Shown: positions 25,762-33,188 of the stretch, piece after piece
Layout of the letters: each line of letters starts with the position of its first letter
Numbering within the stretch: position 1 is the first letter of the stretch
Origin: CAZOWW01 sp964583765
GTDB lineage: Bacteria; Actinomycetota; Actinomycetes; Actinomycetales; Kineosporiaceae
DNA: 40,174 nt
Assembly (NCBI GenBank): GCA_964583765.1
Contig: CAZOWW010000038.1
Span: forward strand, 1-40,174
Reading direction: 5' to 3'
The notes under the pieces: model-generated
Told to the model about the DNA's origin: nothing
Seen by the model: only the letters and a program-made list of their open reading frames with translations
Database searches by the model: none
Made by a program: the position numbers and the translations under genes

Positions 25762-26427
25762 GTGCTATTCGCGGTGGAAGGGGTGCGACTCCTGGTGGCC
25801 ACTTCTCGCGGACCGGACGGGGCAGGTCGCCCCTCCCGTCGCCGGCTGACGGTCGCGCCGGTCGCGGCAACCGTGGTCGGACTGATCTGGATCACCGCGG
25901 CGGTCTTCGTCGCCGTCACCGGCCATCCGCACGAGCACCGTTCCGCCCACCCGGCCTCCTCGAACCGGGGGCTCCACGCCGTGACGGGGACGGCCGGGGG
26001 TCACGCGGCCGGGAAAGGCCGGGACGCCGTCGAGGACGGAGCCGGGACCGGGGCCGTGCGGGCCACCGGGCAGACCGCCCCGATCCGGTTCACGGTGACC
26101 GACTCCCTGGACACGGGCACGGGGGCGGATGTCCGGATCGAGGAGATCGCCACGCTGATCATCGACCAGGAGGTGACCGTGACCCTGCATCCCACCCGCA
26201 ACTACCCCGTCGACTCCCAGCCGGCCACCGTGTCCTCGGCCGGCAGCCACGGGTACGAGCTTCGCTGCCGCACCGTGTGGCGGGACTCCCGTACCGGTGA
26301 GCAGATCTTCGGGGACGCCCGCGGCGCGGGGCAGGTGCGGCTGGCGAACGGCATTCGGCTGCTGGTCACGTCGGTGCGGGGGCCGGGGAGCCGGTCCACG
26401 GTGACCCTGGACACCGCGCGCCCCTGA
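25762..26427 (+). CDS. Membrane-anchored protein of unknown function
   Basis: I do not recognise the family. The protein has a basic N-terminus, one transmembrane helix (VAATVVGLIWITAAVFVAV, about residues 33-52) and an outside Ser/Gly/His-rich linker. A probably beta-rich domain of about 110 residues follows (RFTVTDSLDTGTG, IIDQEVTVTLHPTRNY, ELRCRTVWRDSRTGEQIFGD). The topology suggests a cell-surface or envelope protein. The start is uncertain. GTG 25762 opens the frame but has no ribosome-binding site and would have to be leaderless. GTG 25783 follows AAGGG too closely. The sequence before it is less GC-rich (GTATATC, TAATCT at 25731-25749), as expected for a promoter. It lies 155 nt after the pglX-like gene and converges with the next gene. 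Confidence 0.6.
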   Translation: MLFAVEGVRLLVATSRGPDGAGRPSRRRLTVAPVAATVVGLIWITAAVFVAVTGHPHEHRSAHPASSNRGLHAVTGTAGGHAAGKGRDAVEDGAGTGAVRATGQTAPIRFTVTDSLDTGTGADVRIEEIATLIIDQEVTVTLHPTRNYPVDSQPATVSSAGSHGYELRCRTVWRDSRTGEQIFGDARGAGQVRLANGIRLLVTSVRGPGSRSTVTLDTARP

Positions 26428-26521
26428 GCGAGCCGATGCTCGTGCCGAACGGCCCCCGCGGGCGCCGTGTCCAGAGGAGACGCCGCGCCAGGAAGACCGA
26501 CGGCCCTTGGGAGCCGCCGCG

Positions 26522-27205
26522 TCAGGGAAGGTCGATCCCGAGCCGGTGTCCCAGGGCCACCCAGTCGGAGGCGATCCCCGCCTGAGCCTCCCTCAGGGTG
26601 AGGCGGCCATGACAGATCGCGGTGTGGGCCGCGTTCTCCACCCCGTCCTTGGAGTTCGTGGTGCCGGTCGCACCGCTTCGGTCATTGGGCTCGACCCACA
26701 GATTCCGGGGATCGTTGGGATCGCCGCCGAGTTCGAGAGAGATCAGATGGTCGTACTCGCCCGTACGGGTCGAGCCGGTGTAGCCGTAGGCGAGGGCGTT
26801 CGCCACCTTCTCGTGGCCCGTCACGCTCGACGGCGGCCGGATCTGCGAGGTGAACCCGGATCGGCAGATCGTCGAGGCGAGGTTGTCCTGGGTGACCTGC
26901 GGGTTCACCGCTCCCGGGGTGCAGGCGGGATCGGGCAGGGGGTAGCGGCCCTCCTGACGGTAGTGGCACGTCCCCGGCTGTGGCTGTGGCTGCACGGAGT
27001 AGTGCCGCTGCGGTCCTGGTCCTGCCACCAGCAGGGTGGTGCCCGCGGCCGTGTCCGGGGCACGGGCGACCTGTGCACCGAGGGAACTTGAGGTGGTGGA
27101 GCCGCATCCCGCGAGCGTCAGTGCTGCCAGGGTCAGCAGGACGGCGCCGCGGGGGGTGTGCCCGGCGGAGGAGGCCACACGGGTTCGGGCATGCGTGAGG
27201 GTCAC
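26522..27205 (-). CDS. Lipoprotein with HNH-nuclease-like domain
   Basis: The signal sequence TPRGAVLLTLAALTLAGC ends in a lipobox (LAGC), so a lipid-anchored exported protein is expected. The mature part has a Gln/Pro-rich linker, four cysteines, and then the motif GEYDHLISLELGGDPNDPRNL, followed near the end by LTLREAQAGIASDW. This DH...LELGG...NLW block resembles HNH-type proteins (DHIIPLELGG...NLW) found widely as small secreted proteins of uncertain role. Nuclease activity is a family guess. The GTG at 27205 has a poor ribosome-binding site, and a GTG 9 codons later (VASSAG) is an alternative. The 94 nt between it and the convergent gene hold only weak imperfect hairpins. Confidence 0.75.
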   Translation of the reverse strand: MTLTHARTRVASSAGHTPRGAVLLTLAALTLAGCGSTTSSSLGAQVARAPDTAAGTTLLVAGPGPQRHYSVQPQPQPGTCHYRQEGRYPLPDPACTPGAVNPQVTQDNLASTICRSGFTSQIRPPSSVTGHEKVANALAYGYTGSTRTGEYDHLISLELGGDPNDPRNLWVEPNDRSGATGTTNSKDGVENAAHTAICHGRLTLREAQAGIASDWVALGHRLGIDLP

Positions 27206-27384
27206 GACATCGGACGCTACCGCTGCCGGACACTCCTCACCGTCCGGACGTCGTCGACGGCTCCCCCGCGGCGGCTCCTCGCCGTTCGGGCATCGCCCTC
27301 GGACCCGCCCCGCGCTGCGCGCCGGCGATCCGCTGCGGGTGTCCTGGCCGAGGTGGCGCACCGATCTCGGCCGGTTCGGCCTGC

Positions 27385-28173
27385 TCAGCGGCGTCGGGCC
27401 GCGACCACCTGGCTGAGGTACCAGTTGAAGCGTCGGCTGTGCTGCCGGAACGAGTACGGCACGTCCTCGCAGCCCACGATGTCGAAGAGGTCCACGGGCA
27501 GCACGTCCCGCAGGTCGTGGATCCACCGCTCCGCGGGGGTGAACCGGCAGGTGAAGTCGAAGGGACACGCCATGACCAACAGGCCGCCCGGGCTCAGCAG
27601 GTCGGTCAGGGCGCAGCCGAGGGCCCGCGGGTCCGGCACCCGGTCCATCACGTTGAGGCAGGTCACGAGATCGAACTTCTCCCCGCACGCGGCCAGGCTC
27701 TCCGCGTCCTGCTGCAGGATCCGCAACGGCACGGGCAGCGGTGGCAGGCGAGTGGTGTCCACCGGGATCCGCCGCGGCGCCCCCACCAGTTCGGGGCTGG
27801 GGATGCTCCGCTCGCCGGGTTCTTCCACGAGCAGCGCATGCATCCAGGCGCAGAACGCCGCGGACGGTTCGACCGCCGTGAGCTCCGCCACCGAGGTGAG
27901 CCGCCGACTCAGCTCGAAAGCGGTCCGCCCGGTACCGGCCCCCACGTCACAGGCGGTCAACGGGCTCTTGCCGCTCTGCTGCACCCAGTCCGCCACCCGC
28001 TCGGCGACGGTCCGGTAGAAGAAGCCCGGACGGTCGAGCTCCGGGAGGCCGGTGGCTCCTCCGGGGAAGTGCCGTGCCTGGTCCGCCAACAGGTCGCCCC
28101 ACTCCGCGTGCAGGTACATGGCGACGAAGTCGTCCGAGGTGTATCGCTCGGCGCTGGCCTCCGAAACGCTCAC
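27385..28173 (-). CDS. SAM-dependent class I methyltransferase
   Basis: This 262-residue protein has motif I CDVGAGTGRTAFEL (from residue 75), an acidic loop TAVEPS, FDLVTCLNVMDRVPDP and LLSPGGLLVMACPFDF. It is a small-molecule type methyltransferase fold. The C-terminal block (CRFTPAERWIHDLRD, RRFNWYLSQVVAARRR) is distinctive but I cannot name a substrate. The GTG at 28173 overlaps the stop of the acyltransferase gene (GTGA). It is the last gene of a three-gene operon with the decarboxylase and the GNAT enzyme, so it most likely methylates the product of those steps. Confidence 0.82.
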   Translation of the reverse strand: MSVSEASAERYTSDDFVAMYLHAEWGDLLADQARHFPGGATGLPELDRPGFFYRTVAERVADWVQQSGKSPLTACDVGAGTGRTAFELSRRLTSVAELTAVEPSAAFCAWMHALLVEEPGERSIPSPELVGAPRRIPVDTTRLPPLPVPLRILQQDAESLAACGEKFDLVTCLNVMDRVPDPRALGCALTDLLSPGGLLVMACPFDFTCRFTPAERWIHDLRDVLPVDLFDIVGCEDVPYSFRQHSRRFNWYLSQVVAARRR

Positions 28174-28853
28174 GCCCGCCTCCGCGCGACGGCCGGCCGC
28201 CCCGGCGCGGCCAGGGCGGTCTCGGGCCACCGCAGTTCGTCCGCTGCCGGTAGGTGCAGGGAGGGCAGCGGCTGTGCGCACAGGCCCTCCGCGCTCTCGT
28301 CGACCCGGCCGAAGGCGGGTTGGCACGCGGGGGAGCCCATGTACTCCTCCGCCCTGGTACCGGGCAGGGGCAGGGAACGGATGCCGTACATCGACATCAG
28401 GCGTCGCGCGGTCTCGTCGACGATCGCGATCAGCCACTCCACGTCGTTGGCGCGCAGGACCTCCGCGAAGCCGCGGACGAGCGCGGGGGTCGCCCGGGCC
28501 GGAACCTCGCGATCGTGGCGGCGCACGCCGATCGTGGCGAGATCCCAGGTGCGGTCCAGGTCGACCCCGAGGCCGCGCGCGATCCCGGCGCCGTCCACGC
28601 CCCAGGGTTCCTTGCGGATGTCCGCCAGTGTCTTGAGCTCGTGGCGTCCCGGTCGGATGAAGCGCACGAACCCCACGGCCTCGTCCCGCCACCACAGGGA
28701 CACGAAGGCGGTGTCCTCGCGGTACCTCCCGTACGCCTCCTCCAGCAGCTCAGGGGTGTCCCCGTACGCGTGGCCGAGGACGCTCAGCTCGCAGTCCAGC
28801 ACCTCCTGCGGAGTCTCACGCAGAGGGGCGAAGCGCAGATGGAGAGCCTCCAC
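28170..28853 (-). CDS. GNAT/autoinducer-synthase-like N-acyltransferase
   Basis: This 227-residue protein has the layout of LuxI-like and related GNAT acyltransferases. An N-terminal substrate region is followed by WWRDEAVGFVRFIRPG (the V-G-x-x-R strand). TWDLATIGVRRHDRE comes next, comparable to the central strand before the acyl-donor site. ANDVEWLIAIVDETARRLMSMYGI then matches the C-terminal helix-strand. This is pattern recognition at fold level only; acyl-CoA or acyl-ACP as donor is inference. The GTG at 28853 has GAAAGGA 10 nt upstream and lies inside the end of the decarboxylase gene (38-nt overlap). The stop overlaps the methyltransferase start. Tight coupling says the three enzymes act together. 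Confidence 0.65.
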   Translation of the reverse strand: MEALHLRFAPLRETPQEVLDCELSVLGHAYGDTPELLEEAYGRYREDTAFVSLWWRDEAVGFVRFIRPGRHELKTLADIRKEPWGVDGAGIARGLGVDLDRTWDLATIGVRRHDREVPARATPALVRGFAEVLRANDVEWLIAIVDETARRLMSMYGIRSLPLPGTRAEEYMGSPACQPAFGRVDESAEGLCAQPLPSLHLPAADELRWPETALAAPGRPAVARRRA

Positions 28854-30387
28854 GGGCCGTGGGTCCTTTCGGGTCGGGGACGCGGATCTCCTCATCGGGG
28901 ACCCGCAGGACAGTACGGACATCGGTGTCCCTCCCCGAGCGACCGGGACCCGGGGAGGCGATGGCGGCGACCGCGTCGCAGAGCGCCGAGACGTGTTCGA
29001 GATGCGTGCGATGCGAGAGGACGGCGACCCGGGCCCAGAGGCGCCCGTCGACGGAGGTCGTGGACAGGAAGGCGATCCCTTCGGACCGGAGCCGTTCGAC
29101 GAGGTCGAGGGTCGCGGTGTCACCGCCGGACGGGTCCGTCAGCCGGAAGACGAAGAGCGAGAGCGACGGCGACGGTCCCGTGACGATCCCGGGGATGCCG
29201 GAGAGCCGATCATGGGCGAACCGGGCGAGCAGAGCCTTCTCGCTGAGCGCGGCCACGAAGGCGTCGGTCCCGCACAGCTGCAGGGACAGCCACAGTCGCA
29301 ACGCCCGGAACGGACGGGTGAGTTCGATGCCGAGGTCGGCCGGCGAGGTGGTGTCGGTGGCCGGCAGGTACTCGGCGGCCGAGGCGAAGGATGACCTGAG
29401 GGTGCGGACGTCGGCCAACAGGGCGGCGCCGAGACCGTAGGGCAGCGACAGGGTCTTGTGCGGGTCGACGACCACGCTCTGGGCTCGCCCGAGGCCCTCG
29501 AGGCCCCCGCGGGTTTCCGGGCTGAGGTGGAACAGGCCCCCGTAGGCCCCGTCGACGTGCAGCCAGAGGTCGAAGCGTTCGCAGACGTCCGCAAGAGCGT
29601 CGATCGGGTCCACGGCTCCGGTGTTCGTGGTGCCGGCGGTGGCCGCGACCAGCCAGGGTCGCAGTCCGGACCGGAGGTCGTGCCGCACAGCGTCCGCCAG
29701 GTCACCGGGGTGCATGCGATGGCCGGCGTCGGTGGCGATCAGGCGTACCGGGAGCTGGTGACATCCCGCCACGTGCAGGGCCCGCCGCAGCGACAGGTGT
29801 GCCTGCGCCGTGGTGTAGATCACGGCGGGAGCATGCGGGGCCGCTCCGTCACCGGCGCCGAGCACCCTGTGGGCGTCCCGTGCCGCGATCACCGCGGTGA
29901 GCACTGCCTGGGTTCCTCCCGAGGTGAGGGCCGCACCGGAACCCACAGGCAGACCGACGGCGGCACACAACCAGTCCCCGACCACTTTCTCCACGGCCGC
30001 CGCGCCCGGGCTGATGGTGGCCAGAGCCGCGTAGGGGTTCGTCCCCGCGGCCAGGTAGTCGGCCACCGCGGCCGCGGGCAGCGCACCTGTGGGGAGATAA
30101 CCGAGGTATCGCGGTGAGGTGGTCGCCGCGCCTTCTCGCAGACCCTCGCGAAGGAGCGCACACACCTCGCGCATGTCGCGTCCGGAGCGGGCGGGGATGC
30201 CGAGTTCGGAATAGTCGCCCTTTCTGGGGGCGGTGTACGGAGTCGTCGCCGATGCCCGGACATGGTCCTCCACCAGCTCGTGCGCCAGCGTCAGCCATTC
30301 CTTTCTGGTGGTTTCGTCCGGTTCCAGCGAGGCGGAGAGTTCCGCGAAGTCCCGACACCGCTCGGGAAGGTCTTCCGGGCTCGTCAC
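28816..30387 (-). CDS. PLP-dependent group II amino acid decarboxylase
   Basis: The 523 residues belong to the pyridoxal-phosphate decarboxylases related to aromatic L-amino acid and 2,4-diaminobutyrate decarboxylases. H197 (AQAHLSLRRA) stacks on PLP. D279 (HVDGAYGG) pairs with the pyridine nitrogen. K311 (VDPHKTLSLPYG) forms the Schiff base. The motif SPRYLGYLPTGALP near residue 92 is also typical. It should convert an amino acid to an amine; the amino acid cannot be read from sequence. GTG 30387 was chosen because GGGAGGG lies 6 nt upstream and SPEDLPERCRDF opens the conserved part. A C-terminal tail of about 40 residues (DTDVRTVLRVPDEEI...) is extra. It is the first gene of the three-gene minus-strand operon. 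Confidence 0.9.
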   Translation of the reverse strand: MTSPEDLPERCRDFAELSASLEPDETTRKEWLTLAHELVEDHVRASATTPYTAPRKGDYSELGIPARSGRDMREVCALLREGLREGAATTSPRYLGYLPTGALPAAAVADYLAAGTNPYAALATISPGAAAVEKVVGDWLCAAVGLPVGSGAALTSGGTQAVLTAVIAARDAHRVLGAGDGAAPHAPAVIYTTAQAHLSLRRALHVAGCHQLPVRLIATDAGHRMHPGDLADAVRHDLRSGLRPWLVAATAGTTNTGAVDPIDALADVCERFDLWLHVDGAYGGLFHLSPETRGGLEGLGRAQSVVVDPHKTLSLPYGLGAALLADVRTLRSSFASAAEYLPATDTTSPADLGIELTRPFRALRLWLSLQLCGTDAFVAALSEKALLARFAHDRLSGIPGIVTGPSPSLSLFVFRLTDPSGGDTATLDLVERLRSEGIAFLSTTSVDGRLWARVAVLSHRTHLEHVSALCDAVAAIASPGPGRSGRDTDVRTVLRVPDEEIRVPDPKGPTARGGSPSALRPSA

Positions 30388-30469
30388 GGTCGGCCCTCCC
30401 GCGCACCGGTGGACGGCGATCCGCACTGCATGATGGTCACGTTGAGTATCCCGTTCCTCACTGTGCCTG

Positions 30470-30497
30470 ATCTTATGTGCGCCGACGACTACGGTAA
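30470..30497 (-). promoter_or_regulatory. Possible promoter of the decarboxylase operon
   Basis: Reading the minus strand, TTACCG (30497-30492) and TAAGAT (30475-30470) are separated by 16 nt in a locally AT-richer patch, about 80 nt before the decarboxylase start. The match to the -35 consensus is poor (three of six) and to the -10 is fair (four of six). Confidence 0.3.
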
Positions 30498-31481
30498 GCA
30501 ACCGCGGAGCGGAACCCGATGCTTCCCGTCACGTGCCCGGGTGAAATAACTCACAGGGGGTCCGGGAAGGTCTATTTGCTGCCTGACGACACGCTCGCAC
30601 CGATGAACCGGTTACGCGCCAGGCCTCACGGATCTGGTGTGCAGTCCGACAGTGGGAAGTCCCACCGTCCCGGAATGCACCGGCAGGTCGATGTGGATCC
30701 CGTCGATCGCCGGCCGGTGCCGGCGGGTGCCACCCCGCGATCATGATCCATGGTCCCCGGTCACCCCGTCCTTCGTTCCGACACCACGCCGAACCGCGCG
30801 AAGTGGCAATTCAGAACCTTGGTCATCCTGGGTCGTCCGGCATTGGTCCTGGAGCGGGGTGCGGGGTCCGTCGCATTTCCTGTCGGATCTCGGTGTTCGG
30901 CGAGAATTCACGATCTCCGATGGTGCGGGGTGTTCCGAGGGCCGTGCGGGGATACGGGGAACTGTCCGGGAGGTGTTCCGTGCGGAATTCCCGGGGCCTC
31001 CGCTGCTCACCGCCGGGACGGGGCTCCGCTGTTCTCTCGAGCGACCGCACGCTCCTCGAAGGATCTCTCGCCCGATTTCCCCGTCCGTGGAGGCCGGTCG
31101 CTCCCCGGATGATCCCCTGCTCCGGATCCCCCGTCCGTTCCCGGCGAGTGGGCCCGGGCGGTCGGGGCGGGACAGGGGGGCGGGGTGGCCGGCGCCGGGC
31201 GGAGAGAGCTCGGTGGACTGTGTGGGGAGTTGTCCCCATTCCATGCGCTTTCCGGGACGCCTAGGGTACGAGAGCGCGCTGCCACGGTGTCCGAGGACGC
31301 CGCGGCAGGGCGCACCCAGGGCTCCTGGACTGCGGCGACGCCTGGTTCCGCGGAGCTGGCCCGCCCCGTGGTGCCGGCGGCCGGGGACCCTTGGTCCCTG
31401 CGGGGTCGAGGCCTCGCACCGCGACCGGGTGGGGTGGAACTTCGGGGGGATCCTCGTGGGTGGGACTTCGGAGGCCCTCGA

Positions 31482-31500
31482 TCATTCATCGGATGAATGA
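31482..31500. promoter_or_regulatory. AT-rich palindrome TCATTCAT-CGG-ATGAATGA
   Basis: Perfect 8-bp arms around a 3-nt centre stand out as AT-rich in a very GC-rich background. It lies 217 nt upstream of the lectin/SGNH gene. A TetR- or GntR-like operator is possible; no regulator gene is adjacent. Confidence 0.45.
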
Positions 31501-31717
31501 CGTCCGCCATCTTCCTGAATACGGTGCCGCGGCGGCGCGCCGTCCCGCGGTTCCCGGGGTTCGTCGACAGAATGTTCCAGGTGCCCATGGGACGACGCCG
31601 TGGGCCCGTGACTGTCCGGCGCGTGATGTGCGGCCGAAGTTGCCGACGGGGTGAACAAGTGCTAAGAGGCACCTGCGCGCGCCTTCCCTCGACAGAACTC
31701 ATCTTGGAGGAAATGAC

Positions 31718-32986
31718 ATGCGAATACCGGTGCGGCTGACCGTCGCGGTCGCCGTCGGGGCGATGCTGACCGCGCTCACAGCGTCCGTGAGCAGTGCCGA
31801 CCCCCGTACCGTGCGGGTCCCGAACCCCGCCAACGGGCACTGGTACGAGCTGCTCGGTGACACCGTCACCTGGCCGGTGGCCGAGCAGCGGTGCGAGGCG
31901 ATCCGGGCCCACCTGGTGACCCTCACCTCCGCGGCCGAGAACACTTTCGTCGTCTCGACCTTCGGTGGCCACGGCTGGCTCGGGGCGACGGACCGTCGCA
32001 CCGAGGGCACCTGGCAGTGGGTGAACGGCGAGACCTTCGCCTTCTCCGCCTGGGCACCGCACCAGCCGGACGACGCCCGGCACGCCCAGGACTTCGCGAG
32101 CTACTCCCGCAGCGTCGTCGGTCAGTGGGACGACGTGTCGGCGCCGGTGCGGGACCACCCGCTGTGCGAGTGGGACTCGCCGTACGTCGCCCTCGGTGAC
32201 TCCTACTCCTCCGGCGAGGGAGTGGGACCCTTCGACAGTGATCCGTCGAACCCCGCCCTGGCGACCTGTGACCGCAGCGCGAACGCCTGGTCGCGGTTGC
32301 TCACCTGGGGACGCTCCTACGCGGCGGTGCCTCCGGTCACGCTGCTCGCCTGCTCCGGGGCGCGGATCAACGCCCTCACCACCTCGTTCAAGTCGCAGCC
32401 CCCGCAGTTGCAGCAGCTCGCGGGCGTGCTCGCCGCCGCGGACGCCTCCCTCGGCGGGCAGGTGTCCACGCACCCGCTGGTCACCATCACCCTCGGTGGC
32501 AACGACATCGGCTTCCTGGACGTGCTGGGCGCCTGCTACGTCCAGGACTGCACCGCTCTCGTGCAGCAGGTGGAGAACTCCGCACTGCTGCCGAACTCCA
32601 CGGTTCTGGCGACCGCACTGGCCCAGGCCTACACCGCGATCGAGAGCGTCCACCCGGGGCTCACCCTCGTGGTGGTCGGCTACCCGAACATCTTCCCGCG
32701 CACGCAGTCCGCGGTGGTGGGGTGCGACTGGCTCAGCACGAGCGAGCGCGAGGCCGTCGTGCACGCCACGGCCGCCCTGGAGCGCACCGTCCGCACCGCT
32801 GCTCTCGCCGCCCACGCTCGGTACGTGAGCACGGCGGACACGCTTGCCGGGCACGAGGAGTGCACCGCCGACTCGTGGATGTACCCGCTCGGCGCCACCG
32901 GGGGGTCGTTGCGCGGACACCCGACCCTGCCCGGCCAGCAGGCGATCGCGGCCAAGGTGGGCTGGTTCCTGAACCACCTCTCCTGA
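31718..32986 (+). CDS. Secreted C-type lectin-like domain / SGNH esterase fusion
   Basis: The Sec signal peptide is MRIPVRLTVAVAVGAMLTAL..., with likely cleavage after SSA at about residue 27. Residues 30-147 form a C-type lectin-like domain (HWYELLGDTVTWPVAEQRC, WLGATDRRTEGTWQWVNGE, FSAWAPHQPDD, CEWDSP). Residues 153-422 form an actinobacterial SGNH/GDSL hydrolase with S162 (GDSYSSGEG), CDRSANAW, N262 and D263 (GGNDIGF) and catalytic H401 (GHPTLPGQQA). It probably hydrolyses esters outside the cell, with the lectin domain targeting it to a glycan or surface; targeting is inference. GGAGG lies 7 nt before ATG 31718. It is a single-gene unit ending at a strong hairpin. Confidence 0.9.
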   Translation: MRIPVRLTVAVAVGAMLTALTASVSSADPRTVRVPNPANGHWYELLGDTVTWPVAEQRCEAIRAHLVTLTSAAENTFVVSTFGGHGWLGATDRRTEGTWQWVNGETFAFSAWAPHQPDDARHAQDFASYSRSVVGQWDDVSAPVRDHPLCEWDSPYVALGDSYSSGEGVGPFDSDPSNPALATCDRSANAWSRLLTWGRSYAAVPPVTLLACSGARINALTTSFKSQPPQLQQLAGVLAAADASLGGQVSTHPLVTITLGGNDIGFLDVLGACYVQDCTALVQQVENSALLPNSTVLATALAQAYTAIESVHPGLTLVVVGYPNIFPRTQSAVVGCDWLSTSEREAVVHATAALERTVRTAALAAHARYVSTADTLAGHEECTADSWMYPLGATGGSLRGHPTLPGQQAIAAKVGWFLNHLS

Positions 32987-33027
32987 TCGTTCGCCACTCC
33001 CCGTCCCCGCTCGGGGCCACGGGTCAC

Positions 33028-33071
33028 GCGGGAACGCCGCTCACCGCAGTCGTGGTGGGTGGCGTTCCCGC
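33028..33071. terminator. Strong hairpin between convergent genes
   Basis: Perfect 11-bp arms GCGGGAACGCC (33028-33038) and GGCGTTCCCGC (33061-33071) enclose a 22-nt loop that can pair further (CACC with GGTG). It lies 41 nt after the SGNH gene stop and about 117 nt after the end of the opposing gene, so it can serve both directions. Confidence 0.65.
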
Positions 33072-33188
33072 CTGCGGGCGCGTCCGTCCTCCCGCGGGCG
33101 ACGGCGCCCGGCGCCTCGTGGGCGGCGGACGTCACGAGACGCGCAGGTCCGTCCTTCTCGGGTAGATCGTCATGTCTCGGGCAGGAGC

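Larger units (their letters stand above)
30388..31717. other. 1.3-kb divergent intergenic region with several short dyads
   Basis: No reading frame here has recognisable protein motifs and a good ribosome-binding site; the longer open frames look random. It contains perfect small inverted repeats: GTGGGA-AG-TCCCAC (30652-30665), TGGGGA-GTTG-TCCCCA (31223-31238), GGGACC-CTT-GGTCCC (31384-31398) and TCATTCAT-CGG-ATGAATGA (31482-31500). It may hold regulatory sites for the divergent genes, an unrecognised small RNA, or remnants of lost genes. Confidence 0.5.

Noticed and set aside
31262..31267. TAGGGT as a -10 element in the gap
   Set aside because: No acceptable -35 hexamer at 15-19 nt upstream and no gene close downstream.
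31185..31496. 103-codon plus-strand frame in the 1.3-kb gap
   Set aside because: Some codon regularity but no ribosome-binding site, no motif and no hydrophobic or folded-domain pattern; not strong enough to call.
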